Shown here piece after piece: positions 16,498-25,382 of a stretch of DNA of 64,000 nt. The stretch comes from Propionivibrio hellwigii (GTDB lineage Bacteria > Pseudomonadota > Gammaproteobacteria > Burkholderiales > Rhodocyclaceae), in the NCBI RefSeq assembly GCF_041770905.1, contig NZ_JBEUWX010000001.1, positions 62,001 to 126,000 on the forward strand, in the 5' to 3' direction. Under the pieces are notes generated by a model. It did not search any database. It saw only the letters and a list, made by a program, of their open reading frames with translations, and was not told where the DNA came from. Numbering within the stretch: position 1 is the first letter of the stretch; each line of letters begins with the position of its first letter. Both the position numbers and the translations under genes were made by a program.

Positions 16498-18203
16498 CCC
16501 GCATTTCTCACACTCTCACGGTTCGGCCCCCGTTGGCGCGGTTTTTTCCTTCACGCGTCGCCGTGACCGCGAGGATTCAGGCCCGCGAGCGGCCAATGGA
16601 GTGCAGGCGGGTGAGGTTCTGCGAGCGGTCAGGTGCGTTGAGGGGGCAAGCGGCGCTGTTTGGGCATGAGACCGCCTCGCGCGAACGGGAGCGCGATCGG
16701 ATCAGCAGGGCCACGGTGGCGTGGCGGATCAGCCGGGGGCGAGTCTGGCCTGGGCCAGGCGCCAGGTGGTCTGGAACGGATGACTGCTGGCCATGCTGAC
16801 ATGGATGCGGCGCACGCTGATCTTGACCCGTGCGCCGATCTTGAGCAGTTTCAGGCGCAGGCTCTCGCAGGTGGCCTCGGCCAGTTCGGTGCCAGCCAGC
16901 CCGATGCGGCGCAGCGCTTCGAGCATGACGTAGGCGAAGGAGGCGAACCACAGCCGCAGCTGATTGGCCCGCATCGTCGCCGTTGAGGTGCGATCGGCGA
17001 ACAGGTGTAGCTGGCACTCCTTGATGCGGTTCTCCATTTCGCCTCGGGCGCAGTACAGCGCCTCGTACAGTTCGCGTGCCGGCCAGCGCTGAGCGTCCAG
17101 GCTGGTGACGATGAAGCGCGGATTGGCCTTGCCCGGCAGCTGCTCGGCCTTGCCGACGACCCGCCGGGCGCACGACCAGCTGTCAAGGGTGCGGTAGGTG
17201 AAGTCGCGAAACCGCCGTGCGGGCTTGCCGGTCTGGGTGCATTCGGCCTGCGCCTGGCTCATCTCGGTTTCGATCTGGGCCTTGAGCCGGTCGTTCTTGG
17301 CCAGCCCGAAGACGAAGTCGATGTGCGTCTGCTCGCACCAACTCATCAAGGCATCGCGCGCAAAGCCCGAGTCGGCACGCAGCACGATGCGCACCTCCGG
17401 CCAGTGGCGGCGGATCTGGGTGACGATGCGTTCGAGTTCATCGATGCTGCCCGCCGAGGCATCCGTGTTGGCCCGGCGCAGCTTGGCGGCGAGCAGATGT
17501 CGGCCGCAGAAGATGTACAGCGGCAGGTAGCAGTAGCCGCCGTAGTAACCATGGAAGAAACGCCCTTCCTGCTGGCCGTGCAGCGGGTCGTCGGTGGCGT
17601 CCAGATCGAGGATGATCTCGTCAGGTGCCTGCTCGTGCGCCTCAATGAAGCACGCGACGAACAGCGACTCGAAGGCCGCCGGATCGTGAGCGATCTTGTG
17701 ATAGCGCGAACCGTCCTTGGTGTCGGGGGCATGTTCGAGCCGGTTCAAGGTCGACTTGCCCGCCAGCGGCTCGCAGCCCTTGCGCCGAGCGCTGAGCTTA
17801 CCGGCCAGCGTGGCCAGTACCGGGTCACGGCGCAATTGATCGTGATCGTTCAGGTCCTCGTAGCCCAGCGCGATCCCCACGATCCGTTGCATCACCAACG
17901 TGTGCACCGTGTGTTCGATCAGCTCCGGATCGCGCCCATCCTCGAAGCAGGCCGCCACCCGTTCGGTCAGCCGCAAGGTGCGATCGACCTCGCGCAGCAA
18001 CAGCGCGCCCGCATCCGAACTGATCTGCCCTCCGTCGAAATCCACCGCCACCTGGCGGCCATCAATACGCTTCGCGCATGGGCTGACTACGGTACACTGT
18101 GTCGGCATCGCGGCTTCCTCAGAGATATGGTTAAGTCGTTCTCGCAAAAAAACTTTCTTATATCTCCGGCCGCGATGCACCTTCTATCTGTGAGAAATGC
18201 GGG
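16498..18203. mobile_element. IS1380-family insertion sequence, intact
   Basis: About 1.7 kb, bounded by perfect inverted repeats CCCGCATTTCTCAC (16498-16511) and GTGAGAAATGCGGG (18190-18203), with a 4 bp TTAA duplicated outside each end (16494-16497 and 18204-18207). Because TTAA is its own complement, the repeats appear extended. It contains one complete transposase on the minus strand. Size, transposase and 4 bp duplication match the IS1380 family; the clean ends suggest a recent insertion. Confidence 0.9.
16729..18108 (-). CDS. IS1380-family transposase
   Basis: DDE transposase of 459 residues that mobilises the surrounding element. Family features: 'ISSDAGALLLREVDRTLRL' near the N-terminus, 'GIALGYEDLNDHDQLRRDP', and 'ILDLDATDDPLHGQQEG', which contains the first catalytic aspartate, with 'VLRADSGFARD' for the second. 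The ATG at 18108 is preferred (GAGGAAGCCGCG ribosome-binding site) over an in-frame start 24 codons upstream. No frameshift or internal stop was seen. A 294-residue open frame on the opposite strand is a composition shadow. Confidence 0.93.
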   Translation of the reverse strand: MPTQCTVVSPCAKRIDGRQVAVDFDGGQISSDAGALLLREVDRTLRLTERVAACFEDGRDPELIEHTVHTLVMQRIVGIALGYEDLNDHDQLRRDPVLATLAGKLSARRKGCEPLAGKSTLNRLEHAPDTKDGSRYHKIAHDPAAFESLFVACFIEAHEQAPDEIILDLDATDDPLHGQQEGRFFHGYYGGYCYLPLYIFCGRHLLAAKLRRANTDASAGSIDELERIVTQIRRHWPEVRIVLRADSGFARDALMSWCEQTHIDFVFGLAKNDRLKAQIETEMSQAQAECTQTGKPARRFRDFTYRTLDSWSCARRVVGKAEQLPGKANPRFIVTSLDAQRWPARELYEALYCARGEMENRIKECQLHLFADRTSTATMRANQLRLWFASFAYVMLEALRRIGLAGTELAEATCESLRLKLLKIGARVKISVRRIHVSMASSHPFQTTWRLAQARLAPG

Positions 18204-18207
18204 TTAA

Positions 18208-18469
18208 GTCCGGGGCGTCTGGAAAATGCACGTAAAAATGCGCCCGCCTAAAGACCGGAGGCCGCTATGCCGGCGCATTTGCGGCCATATCGACCGTGCC
18301 GCTTCCGCAGGCACCGGCTTGGTGTCGGGCGCAGACATATTTCTAAAGGCCAAAGGCCCGAATCTGGCGGGTGGTGTGACGAAACGCCGATGCTGTAGTG
18401 GCTGCCATCTATTACGCCTGGGTAGGTCGTGGCGAAATGATGAAAGGCGCCGGAGTGTTTTTAGTCCGG
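18208..18469. other. Intergenic region between IS1380 and clpA
   Basis: About 260 bases of non-coding flank downstream of clpA, formerly continuous with the end of the hydrolase gene before the insertion. No gene and no clear terminator seen. Confidence 0.4.
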
Positions 18470-20734
18470 TCAGACGGCGACGGGAGTTTCCGTTTCTGGC
18501 AGCAGCAGCCGAACCTTGCCATCCGCGTCGATATCGACGTCGACACGGCCGCCATGAGTCAGGCGTCCGAACAGCAGCTCGTCGGCCAGCGCCGCGCGAA
18601 TGGTGTCCTGAATCAGGCGCGCCATCGGACGTGCGCCCATCTGCGGGTCAAAGCCTTGATCAGCCAGATAGGCCTTGAGTGCATCCGAGAAGGTGGCTTC
18701 GACTTTCTTTTCGTGCAACTGGGCTTCCAGCTGCATCAGGAATTTATCGACGACGCGCAGAATAATTTCCGGACTGAGCGGCTGGAATGGAATGATGGCA
18801 TCGAGCCGGTTGCGGAATTCCGGCGAGAAGATACGCCGGATCTCGGCCATTTCGTCACCGGCCTGGCGTGCGCCGGTAAAACCGATCGTGCTTTTCTGCA
18901 AATCTTCCTGGCCTGCGTTGGTGGTCAGGATGATGATGACGTTGCGAAAATCCGTCTTGCGCCCATTGTTGTCGGTCAACGTGCCGTGGTCCATGACCTG
19001 GAGCAGGATGCTGTAGATGTCGGGATGCGCTTTTTCGATCTCGTCGAGCAGCAGTACGCAATAAGGCTTTTTGGTGACGGCTTCGGTCAACTGGCCGCCC
19101 TGATCGAAACCCACATAGCCGGGCGGCGCACCGATGAGGCGGGAGACGGCGTGGCGCTCCATGTATTCGGACATATCGAAACGCAGCAGGTCGATCCCCA
19201 AGCAATAGGCGAGCTGCCGGGCGACCTCGGTTTTACCGACACCGGTTGGCCCGGAAAAGAGAAAGTTACCGATGGGGCGGTCCGGCATACCCAGTCCCGA
19301 GCGCGCCATTTTGATGGCTCTGGCCAGCGCCTCAATGGCGGCATCCTGCCCAAAAACAACGGCTTTGAGATCGCGGTCAAGATTTTTCAGCGCATTGCGG
19401 TCATCGGCGCTGACCTGTGTGGAAGGCACTCGGGCGATGCGGGCGACAATTTCTTCGATATCCTGCCGGCCGATGACTTTTTTCTGCTTCGATTTGGGCA
19501 GGATGCGCTGTGCTGCGCCCGCTTCGTCAATGACATCGATGGCCTTGTCGGGCAGGTGGCGATCGGTGATAAAGCGCACCGATAGATCAACCGCCGAACT
19601 CAGCGCTGCCGCCGAATAGCGAATGCCATGGTGCGCCTCGAAACGCGATTTCAGCCCTTTCAGAATAGCCAGCGCATCGGCCGACGAGGGTTCGCTGACA
19701 TCGATTTTCTGAAAACGGCGCGATAACGCATGATCTTTCTCAAAAATGCCGCGATACTCGTTATAAGTCGTTGCACCGATGCATTTGAGCAAACCGCTGG
19801 ACAACGCCGGTTTGAGCAGGTTCGATGCGTCCATGGTGCCGCCGGAGGCCGCTCCTGCGCCGATCAGCGTATGAATTTCGTCGATAAATAAAATGGCTTC
19901 GGGCATTTCGGCCAACTGCTTGAGTACGCCTTTGAGACGTTGCTCGAAATCGCCGCGATACTTGGCGCCGGCCAGCAGCGCGCCCATATCCAGCGCGTGG
20001 ATTCTGGCCTGTGCCAGTATCGCCGGCGCCTCGCCGTCGACGATACGGCGTGCCAGGCCTTCGGCAATGGCGGTCTTGCCGACGCCGGCTTCGCCAACCA
20101 GCAACGGGTTGTTCTTGCGGCGGCGGCAGAGCGTCTGGATGAGGCGTTCTAGCTCGGCGTCCCGCCCGATCAGCGGGTCGATGCGGCCTTGCAGCGCCAG
20201 GGCGTTGAGGTCGATCGTATAACTGTCGAGCGGGCTGGTTTCCGGCAATGTTTCGCTTTCCCCGTGTGCGCCAGGCGCTTCCTTCTGCGCTGTGTCCTGC
20301 GGTGTTTTGCTGATGCCGTGGGCAATGAAATTGACGATGTCGAGCCGCGTGATGCCTTGTTTTTGCAGGTAATAGGCAGCGTGCGATTCCTTTTCGCCAA
20401 AAATGGCGACGAGCACGTTGGCGCCGTTGACCTCCTTCTTGCCGGCTGACTGGACATGCAGCATGGCACGCTGGATGACGCGCCGAAAGCCCAGCGTGGG
20501 CTGCGTGTCAATTTCTTCGTCACCATCAATTTGGGGCGAATGCTCGTTGATGAAGACCGTCAATTCATGCCGCAGTATTTCGAGCTGACCGCCGCAGGCG
20601 CGCAGCGCCGCCGCCGCCGAGGGATTATCGAGCAGGGCAAGCAGTAGATGCTCGACGGTGATAAATTCATGGCGATTTTGCCGCGCTTCGACAAAGGCAA
20701 GGTGCAGGCTGACTTCCAGTTCTTGTGCAATCAT
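18470..20734 (-). CDS. clpA: ATP-dependent Clp protease ATP-binding subunit ClpA
   Basis: Hexameric AAA+ unfoldase that feeds substrates, including ClpS-delivered N-degron proteins, to ClpP. The 754 residues show the Clp N domain ('AFVEARQNRHEFITVEHLLLAL'), a first AAA+ module with Walker A GEAGVGKTA and Walker B 'ILFIDEIHTLIGAGA', and a second with GPTGVGKTE, 'VLLLDEIEKAHPD' and the C-terminal small domain. No long middle coiled coil is present, separating it from ClpB and ClpC. It starts immediately after the clpS stop with no gap, so both are translated from one message. Confidence 0.97.
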   Translation of the reverse strand: MIAQELEVSLHLAFVEARQNRHEFITVEHLLLALLDNPSAAAALRACGGQLEILRHELTVFINEHSPQIDGDEEIDTQPTLGFRRVIQRAMLHVQSAGKKEVNGANVLVAIFGEKESHAAYYLQKQGITRLDIVNFIAHGISKTPQDTAQKEAPGAHGESETLPETSPLDSYTIDLNALALQGRIDPLIGRDAELERLIQTLCRRRKNNPLLVGEAGVGKTAIAEGLARRIVDGEAPAILAQARIHALDMGALLAGAKYRGDFEQRLKGVLKQLAEMPEAILFIDEIHTLIGAGAASGGTMDASNLLKPALSSGLLKCIGATTYNEYRGIFEKDHALSRRFQKIDVSEPSSADALAILKGLKSRFEAHHGIRYSAAALSSAVDLSVRFITDRHLPDKAIDVIDEAGAAQRILPKSKQKKVIGRQDIEEIVARIARVPSTQVSADDRNALKNLDRDLKAVVFGQDAAIEALARAIKMARSGLGMPDRPIGNFLFSGPTGVGKTEVARQLAYCLGIDLLRFDMSEYMERHAVSRLIGAPPGYVGFDQGGQLTEAVTKKPYCVLLLDEIEKAHPDIYSILLQVMDHGTLTDNNGRKTDFRNVIIILTTNAGQEDLQKSTIGFTGARQAGDEMAEIRRIFSPEFRNRLDAIIPFQPLSPEIILRVVDKFLMQLEAQLHEKKVEATFSDALKAYLADQGFDPQMGARPMARLIQDTIRAALADELLFGRLTHGGRVDVDIDADGKVRLLLPETETPVAV

Positions 20735-21046
20735 TTAATTTTTCTCCATGATGCAGGCGAGCGGATGATCATTCGCGCGAGCGTAAGCCATGACCTGTTC
20801 TGTCTTGGTGGCCGCGATATCGCGCGGATAAACGCCGCAGACGCCCTGGCCTTCCGTATGCACCTTGAGCATGATCTGCGTTGCCCGCTCGTGGTTCATG
20901 GCAAAAAATTTTTGCAGGATGTGGACGACGAAATCCATGGGCGTAAAGTCATCATTGAGCAGCAGCACGGTATACAGCGGCGGCGGAGCAAGCTGGGTGT
21001 GCTGTACTTCGAGAAGAATGTCGGTTTTCGGCTGTTTGTCGCTCAT
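20735..21046 (-). CDS. clpS: ClpS adaptor protein
   Basis: Adaptor that binds N-terminal destabilising residues and hands such proteins to ClpAP. The 103-residue form starts at ATG 21046 ('MSDKQPKTD'), which matches the family length. A longer in-frame start at 21088 would add 14 unrelated residues. Core signatures are 'PPLYTVLLLNDDFTPMDFVV', which forms the N-degron pocket with the Asp-Asp pair, and 'MLKVHTEGQGVCGVYPRDIA'. A TATACAAT box lies only a few bases before the ATG, so the message could be almost leaderless from that promoter. Confidence 0.96.
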   Translation of the reverse strand: MSDKQPKTDILLEVQHTQLAPPPLYTVLLLNDDFTPMDFVVHILQKFFAMNHERATQIMLKVHTEGQGVCGVYPRDIAATKTEQVMAYARANDHPLACIMEKN

Positions 21047-21281
21047 TGGCGCATTGTATAGCGAATGGGTTTCGTTGAAGCCGTGCAAGGCGGCGATCGC
21101 GGATTACTGCCGTAATTTCCGCTGTCGTGCCAGGAAATATTTCACATTTGGAGGTTAAAAACGCTTGACGCATTGTGGGAATTTAGCGTACAAAGCGGGC
21201 GTGCCTGAATCCGAATGTTTTGGGTTCCAGGCATGTAAGTCGGGCATGGCCCGGATTCTGTTTTTTTTAAGGATGTAGCAT

Positions 21282-21485
21282 ATGGCAACAGGTACAGTAA
21301 AGTGGTTCAATGACGCCAAGGGTTTTGGTTTTATCACCCCGGATGATGGTAGCGAAGATCTCTTCGCCCATTTCTCGGCGATCAGCATGAACGGATTTAA
21401 AACCCTCAAAGAAGGGGAGAAGGTTTCTTTTGATGTCACTCAGGGGCCCAAGGGAAAACAAGCTTCCAATATTACGCGCGCCTAA
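21282..21485 (+). CDS. Cold-shock domain protein (CspA family)
   Basis: Single OB-fold RNA chaperone of 67 residues. RNP1 'KGFGFITP' and RNP2 'DLFAHFSAI' are both present, with 'GTVKWFNDAKGFGF' at the start. AAGGATG precedes the ATG. It has a ~150 base upstream region and its own terminator, so it is monocistronic. Whether it is cold-induced or constitutive cannot be told from the sequence. Confidence 0.96.
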   Translation: MATGTVKWFNDAKGFGFITPDDGSEDLFAHFSAISMNGFKTLKEGEKVSFDVTQGPKGKQASNITRA

Positions 21486-21506
21486 GCAGCGACCGATGTA
21501 ATATCC

Positions 21507-21530
21507 AAAACCCGCTTCGGCGGGTTTTTT
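21507..21530 (+). terminator. Intrinsic terminator of the cold-shock gene
   Basis: AACCCGC and GCGGGTT pair around a TTCG tetraloop, followed by a run of six T. Confidence 0.92.
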
Positions 21531-21683
21531 GCGGCCATTTTCCGGCATTCCCCGCAAAAATATGGTGCGTGCTGGCAGGCTCGCAGGCACGGACGAAAAA
21601 ACAAACTGACACAAACGGATGGCCAGGGCTTCGGTATCATGGCATCCGTTTTTTATTCACTTCTGTGCCATCGATACACTGCC

Positions 21684-23225
21684 ATGAAAGCGATTTTCCG
21701 CATCCCTGCCTCCTCGCATCACATCGTGCAGGCGCTCCCCAGCGCCGGCGTTCCAGCGCGTTCTTCCCGGCTGTTTCGGCAGTGTGCGTGCAGTCTTCTG
21801 GCGTTGTTCTTGTCTCTGCCGTCTGCCGCGTTTGCGCAAGCAGACGGTCTGCCGGAATTGGGCGAGGCGGCGCGCGCCGATCTTTCGCCGCAGATCGAAC
21901 GCCGCATCGGCGAGCGCATCATGAATGAAATCCGACAACGCGAACCGGCGTATGTCGAAGACCCGGAAATCAGCGATTACCTGAATCGCCTGGGTCGCCG
22001 CCTGGTCGAGGCCAGCAGTGACCCGACGGGCCGGTTTTATTTCTTTGCCATCCGCGACAATGCAATCAATGCATTCGCCATGTTCGGCGGCTACATCGGC
22101 GTCAATACGGGAACGATCCTGACGGCACAGACGGAATCGGAGCTGGCCGGCGTGATTGCGCACGAAATTGGCCACGTCACGCAAAATCACCTGGCCCGCC
22201 AGATTGCCAAGGAAAAACAAAATACGGTGCCGATGCTGATTGCCATGGCCGTGGGCATATTGGCTGCGCGCTCTAACTCTGATGCGGCGATGGGTGCGAT
22301 CGTCGGGGCGCAGGCAGGCGCTGCACAGGCGCACCTGGCTTATTCACGGGAATTTGAACGAGAAGCCGATCGCGTCGGTTACCAGATCCTCAGCAAAGCC
22401 GGGTTTGACGTGCGCGGTATGCCAGATTTTTTTGGGCGCATGCAGCAGTCTACGCGTATTTATGAAAGCGCGGCGCCGGTGTATTTGCGTTCGCATCCGT
22501 TGACGATCGAGCGGCTGTCCGACATGCAGAACCGTGTGCGGGAATCGCCCTACAAGCAAATCGTCAGTCATCTCGATTTTTATCTCGTGCGCGCCAAGCT
22601 CCGCGCCTATCAAGGGACGCCAGAGGAGGCGGTGCGCGATTTCGACATGCAGGTCAAAGAACGCAAATCGGTTTCCCTGGCGGCGGCGCGTTACGGCCTG
22701 GCGGCGGCCTATTTGCGCGCAAAAAATACACAGGCTGCGCAGCGTGAGCTGGAATCCTTGCTGGCTTTGCGCGTAGCTTCACCGCTGATTTCCGGCCTGG
22801 CCGGCGCCATCCGCATGGCGGCACATGATGCGGCAGGTGCGGCGAGCGTATATCGCGAATCGCTGCAACGTTTTCCGCAGGCAAGATCATTGGTGTATGG
22901 CTATGCTGATGCGCTGTTCGATGCGCGCCGGTTCGATACGCTGCTGGATTTTCTCGAATCGCGGCTGCGCCAGAATCAGGCCGATGCCCGGTTATATGCC
23001 ATTCAGGCTAAAACCTACGCAGCGCTCGGCAAGCGCTTTCAGCAGCATCGCGCCCAGGCTGAGGCCTATGCGCTGGAAGGTCAGTTGGGGGCAGCGATTG
23101 AGCAATTGCAATACGCGCAACAGGCCAAGGACGGCGATTTTTACGAGCAGTCGGCCGTTGATGCGCGCCTGCGCGAATTGCGCCAGCAGCAAGCGGAAGA
23201 AGACCGCCAGAAAAAAGACCTTTGA
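21684..23225 (+). CDS. Periplasmic M48 metalloprotease with TPR region (BepA-like)
   Basis: Probable outer-membrane-protein assembly protease and chaperone of the BepA/YfgC type, 513 residues from ATG 21684 (an upstream in-frame start adds 15 residues). There is a signal peptide 'LLALFLSLPSAAFA'. The zinc motif HEIGH is at 160-164 and the third ligand lies in 'EFEREADRVGYQIL'. The C-terminal ~230 residues are helical repeats ('KYGLAAAYLRAKNTQAAQRE'-type) typical of TPRs. It precedes a TusA-like gene by 56 bases; a functional link is not obvious. Confidence 0.9.
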   Translation: MKAIFRIPASSHHIVQALPSAGVPARSSRLFRQCACSLLALFLSLPSAAFAQADGLPELGEAARADLSPQIERRIGERIMNEIRQREPAYVEDPEISDYLNRLGRRLVEASSDPTGRFYFFAIRDNAINAFAMFGGYIGVNTGTILTAQTESELAGVIAHEIGHVTQNHLARQIAKEKQNTVPMLIAMAVGILAARSNSDAAMGAIVGAQAGAAQAHLAYSREFEREADRVGYQILSKAGFDVRGMPDFFGRMQQSTRIYESAAPVYLRSHPLTIERLSDMQNRVRESPYKQIVSHLDFYLVRAKLRAYQGTPEEAVRDFDMQVKERKSVSLAAARYGLAAAYLRAKNTQAAQRELESLLALRVASPLISGLAGAIRMAAHDAAGAASVYRESLQRFPQARSLVYGYADALFDARRFDTLLDFLESRLRQNQADARLYAIQAKTYAALGKRFQQHRAQAEAYALEGQLGAAIEQLQYAQQAKDGDFYEQSAVDARLRELRQQQAEEDRQKKDL

Positions 23226-23281
23226 ACAGGCGGGATTGGGCCAAGAGGTTCAGAAATTCAAAGAGTTGATGGAGAGTCATC

Positions 23282-23509
23282 ATGCAGTTTGACCAGGAAA
23301 TTGATGTCAAGGGGATGAATTGCCCTCTGCCGATTCTGCGCACGAAAAAAGCCTTGTTTCAGATGGAAAGCGGTCAGGTGCTGCATGTTCTGGCGACCGA
23401 TCCGGGATCGGTGCGGGATTTTCAGGCCTTTGCTAGACAGACGGGCAATCGTTTGCTGGAAATGTCTGATGCCGGGCCGGTCTTTGAGTTTTACTTTCAG
23501 CGTAAATAA
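23282..23509 (+). CDS. TusA/SirA-family sulfur-carrier-like protein
   Basis: Small 75-residue protein with the family motif 'VKGMNCPLPILRTKKAL'; Cys14 in CPLP is the persulfide-carrying cysteine. It may relay sulfur for tRNA thiolation, cofactors or sulfur oxidation. Which of these applies cannot be told, because the neighbours give no clue. The ribosome-binding site GGAGAG is well placed. Confidence 0.88.
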   Translation: MQFDQEIDVKGMNCPLPILRTKKALFQMESGQVLHVLATDPGSVRDFQAFARQTGNRLLEMSDAGPVFEFYFQRK

Positions 23510-23678
23510 AAAGCATTTTAAATTCAAAGTCCCAGACGAAATCTGGCCGCGCTGGGGAAAGCCTTTATGCAGCCGGGCAGATAGTTGCTCAAGCGGCCGC
23601 TACATTAAGCGCTGGGCGATTGACGCCGGCAAAGGCATGCAGTACGGGTTGTATCTGTATCCTCGATGGTGCTGTCTT

Positions 23679-24278
23679 TCAGGTTTGTCGCGCCTCTGTG
23701 AGCCATTTGGAGACCGGCTCGGCGCGATAGGCACTCATGCGCATGAGCAGACGCCGGATGTCGGTATCGACGAGCGCAATGTCGCGGTTTGACTGAATCA
23801 TGAACCGCTCAGCCACGGCGCGATCAAACAGCGCCAATAGCGGGTCGTAGAATCCTGCAACATTGAGCAGCCCGACCGGCTTGGTATGAAAGCCGAGCTG
23901 GCTCCAGGTCAGAATTTCACACAGCTCTTCAAAGGTGCCGAAACCGCCCGGCAGGGCGATGAAACCTTCGGCCAGTTCCGCCATGCGTGCCTTGCGCGCG
24001 TGCATCGAATCGACGATTTCCAGCCGGGTCAATGCCCGGTGATCGACGGGACGGCCAGCGACCTCTTTGCCCATCAGGGCTTGCGGAATGATACCGATCA
24101 CCTCGCCGCCCGCAGCAAGGCAGGTGTCGGCCAGAACGCCCATCAGGCCGATATTGCCGCCGCCGTAAATAAGGGTGATGCCGCGTTCGGCCAGCGTTTG
24201 ACCGAGCGCCTGGGCAGCAGCAGAGAATTCGGGGTCGCGGCCTGCATTTGAGCCGCAGAAAACACAAAGTTTTTTCAT
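23679..24278 (-). CDS. LOG-family nucleoside-monophosphate phosphoribohydrolase
   Basis: Lysine-decarboxylase-like (LOG) protein, 199 residues, probably hydrolysing the N-glycosidic bond of (cytokinin) nucleoside 5'-monophosphates. Signatures: 'VFCGSNAG', 'LIYGGGNIGLMG' and the hallmark PGGFGTFEE at 110-118, with 'MHARKARM' before it. AGGAACTATCG precedes the start codon. It is convergent with the TusA-like gene. Many homologues are called lysine decarboxylases in error. Confidence 0.92.
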   Translation of the reverse strand: MKKLCVFCGSNAGRDPEFSAAAQALGQTLAERGITLIYGGGNIGLMGVLADTCLAAGGEVIGIIPQALMGKEVAGRPVDHRALTRLEIVDSMHARKARMAELAEGFIALPGGFGTFEELCEILTWSQLGFHTKPVGLLNVAGFYDPLLALFDRAVAERFMIQSNRDIALVDTDIRRLLMRMSAYRAEPVSKWLTEARQT

Positions 24279-24724
24279 CGATAGTTCCTGATTGATGTGA
24301 AGGCCGTTCTTTAAGGCGGTATGAAGCCGCAGAGATGTTACTCGGAGATGTTGCCTTTCCCCGCCCAGGCAACACGTGCAAGCGACAGGTGGCGCGGCGC
24401 GTTCGTGTCGTTTTATGTGTTGGAAATTCGTCCGTGAGTTTTCTCGTATCGCTGCATCGTTGATGTGGGAGGCGTTATTTCCGGGGAGTAGCTGGCGCTA
24501 ATCGATATGGTTGAAATGGGTAGTGTGGTCGGAGCAACTGGATAAGGTGACTGGGTAACTGGGTGATTGGGTAATTGGAATAGCGCTGATCAGCCGGGCA
24601 TCAGTCTGACTTTTCTGTGCCCGTGTGCGGAATGGGTTTGGCGCTCCCCATTCGCCATGGCACGCTTGCCCGCCTTCAGTTCGCCGCTTAGGAGGGGTGT
24701 ATGGGTTTCATTGGCGAGGGCATT
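24279..24724. other. Intergenic region with a short tandem repeat
   Basis: About 450 bases without a gene. At 24549-24580 four degenerate 8 bp units (ACTGGGTA/ATTGGGTA) stand in tandem. The remainder shows no recognised signal. Confidence 0.5.
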
Positions 24725-24979
24725 CTATTTCAGCCGCACCTGCCGAAGCATGGCCAGGACTTCCGCCTGCACCGGATCATCGCAGCTTATCCGCCCCGTG
24801 AGCAGCGGCCACAGGTCGATATCTTCCATATCCGCCAGCTGCGCGAAAGCTGCTGCCTGCGCCGGTGTCAGGTGTGTATAGTGCGTATCGAGAAAGCCGC
24901 CGAGCACCACGTCCATTTCATGCATCGAGCGCTGGTTGCAAATCCAGCGCAGGCGGTTGTAAGTCACAGGGTCAGGCAT
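24725..24979 (-). CDS. sdhE: FAD assembly factor SdhE
   Basis: Small chaperone (84 residues) that helps attach FAD covalently to the flavoprotein subunit of succinate dehydrogenase or fumarate reductase. Family features: 'YNRLRWICNQRSMHEMDVVL' containing the R-G/S-M-x-E-x-D motif, and 'DIDLWPLLTGR'. The ATG at 24979, after GGAAG, gives the normal family length; the frame stays open 145 codons upstream but that part has no homology features. It is divergent from mdh. The sdhCDAB genes it would serve are not in the window. Confidence 0.92.
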   Translation of the reverse strand: MPDPVTYNRLRWICNQRSMHEMDVVLGGFLDTHYTHLTPAQAAAFAQLADMEDIDLWPLLTGRISCDDPVQAEVLAMLRQVRLK

Positions 24980-25382
24980 CTGATGTTCTTCCACGATGTG
25001 TCTGTTTTCCTTTTGGGTGGGCGGTTTGAACGGTATGTCGCAATATTTCGACACTTTCTTGCTGGCGTTCCAGGCATATCCGGCAATTGCCAGCGCATCG
25101 GCATGCGGAAGCGCGTATGCACAACAGTTTAGCGCAATTGTCTGCGCGTTCACGCTGCTCGTCACGCTGGGGCGGAGGGCAATATCTGGCGATCGTCTCA
25201 ACCTCTCCGGTTCGCGCCGCAGTGCCACGCCATCGACATGAAGTGCGCCTGGCATCAGCCAAGGCGGGGCAGAACGGTAATGGGACGGCATGATGCAAAG
25301 TATGGGTTTTCCGGCGCATTCGCTATAGAATGCCTGCGTCAATCGAGATCTCGGTCTGTTTTTCAACCCAAGGAGCGTTAGC
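24980..25382. other. Divergent promoter region between sdhE and mdh
   Basis: About 400 bases with no supported gene; the open frame that crosses it is an upstream extension of sdhE without family features. It should contain the mdh promoter. Confidence 0.4.

Noticed and set aside
17323..18207. 294-residue open frame opposite the IS1380 transposase
   Set aside because: Antisense to a gene with intact family motifs; no protein features.
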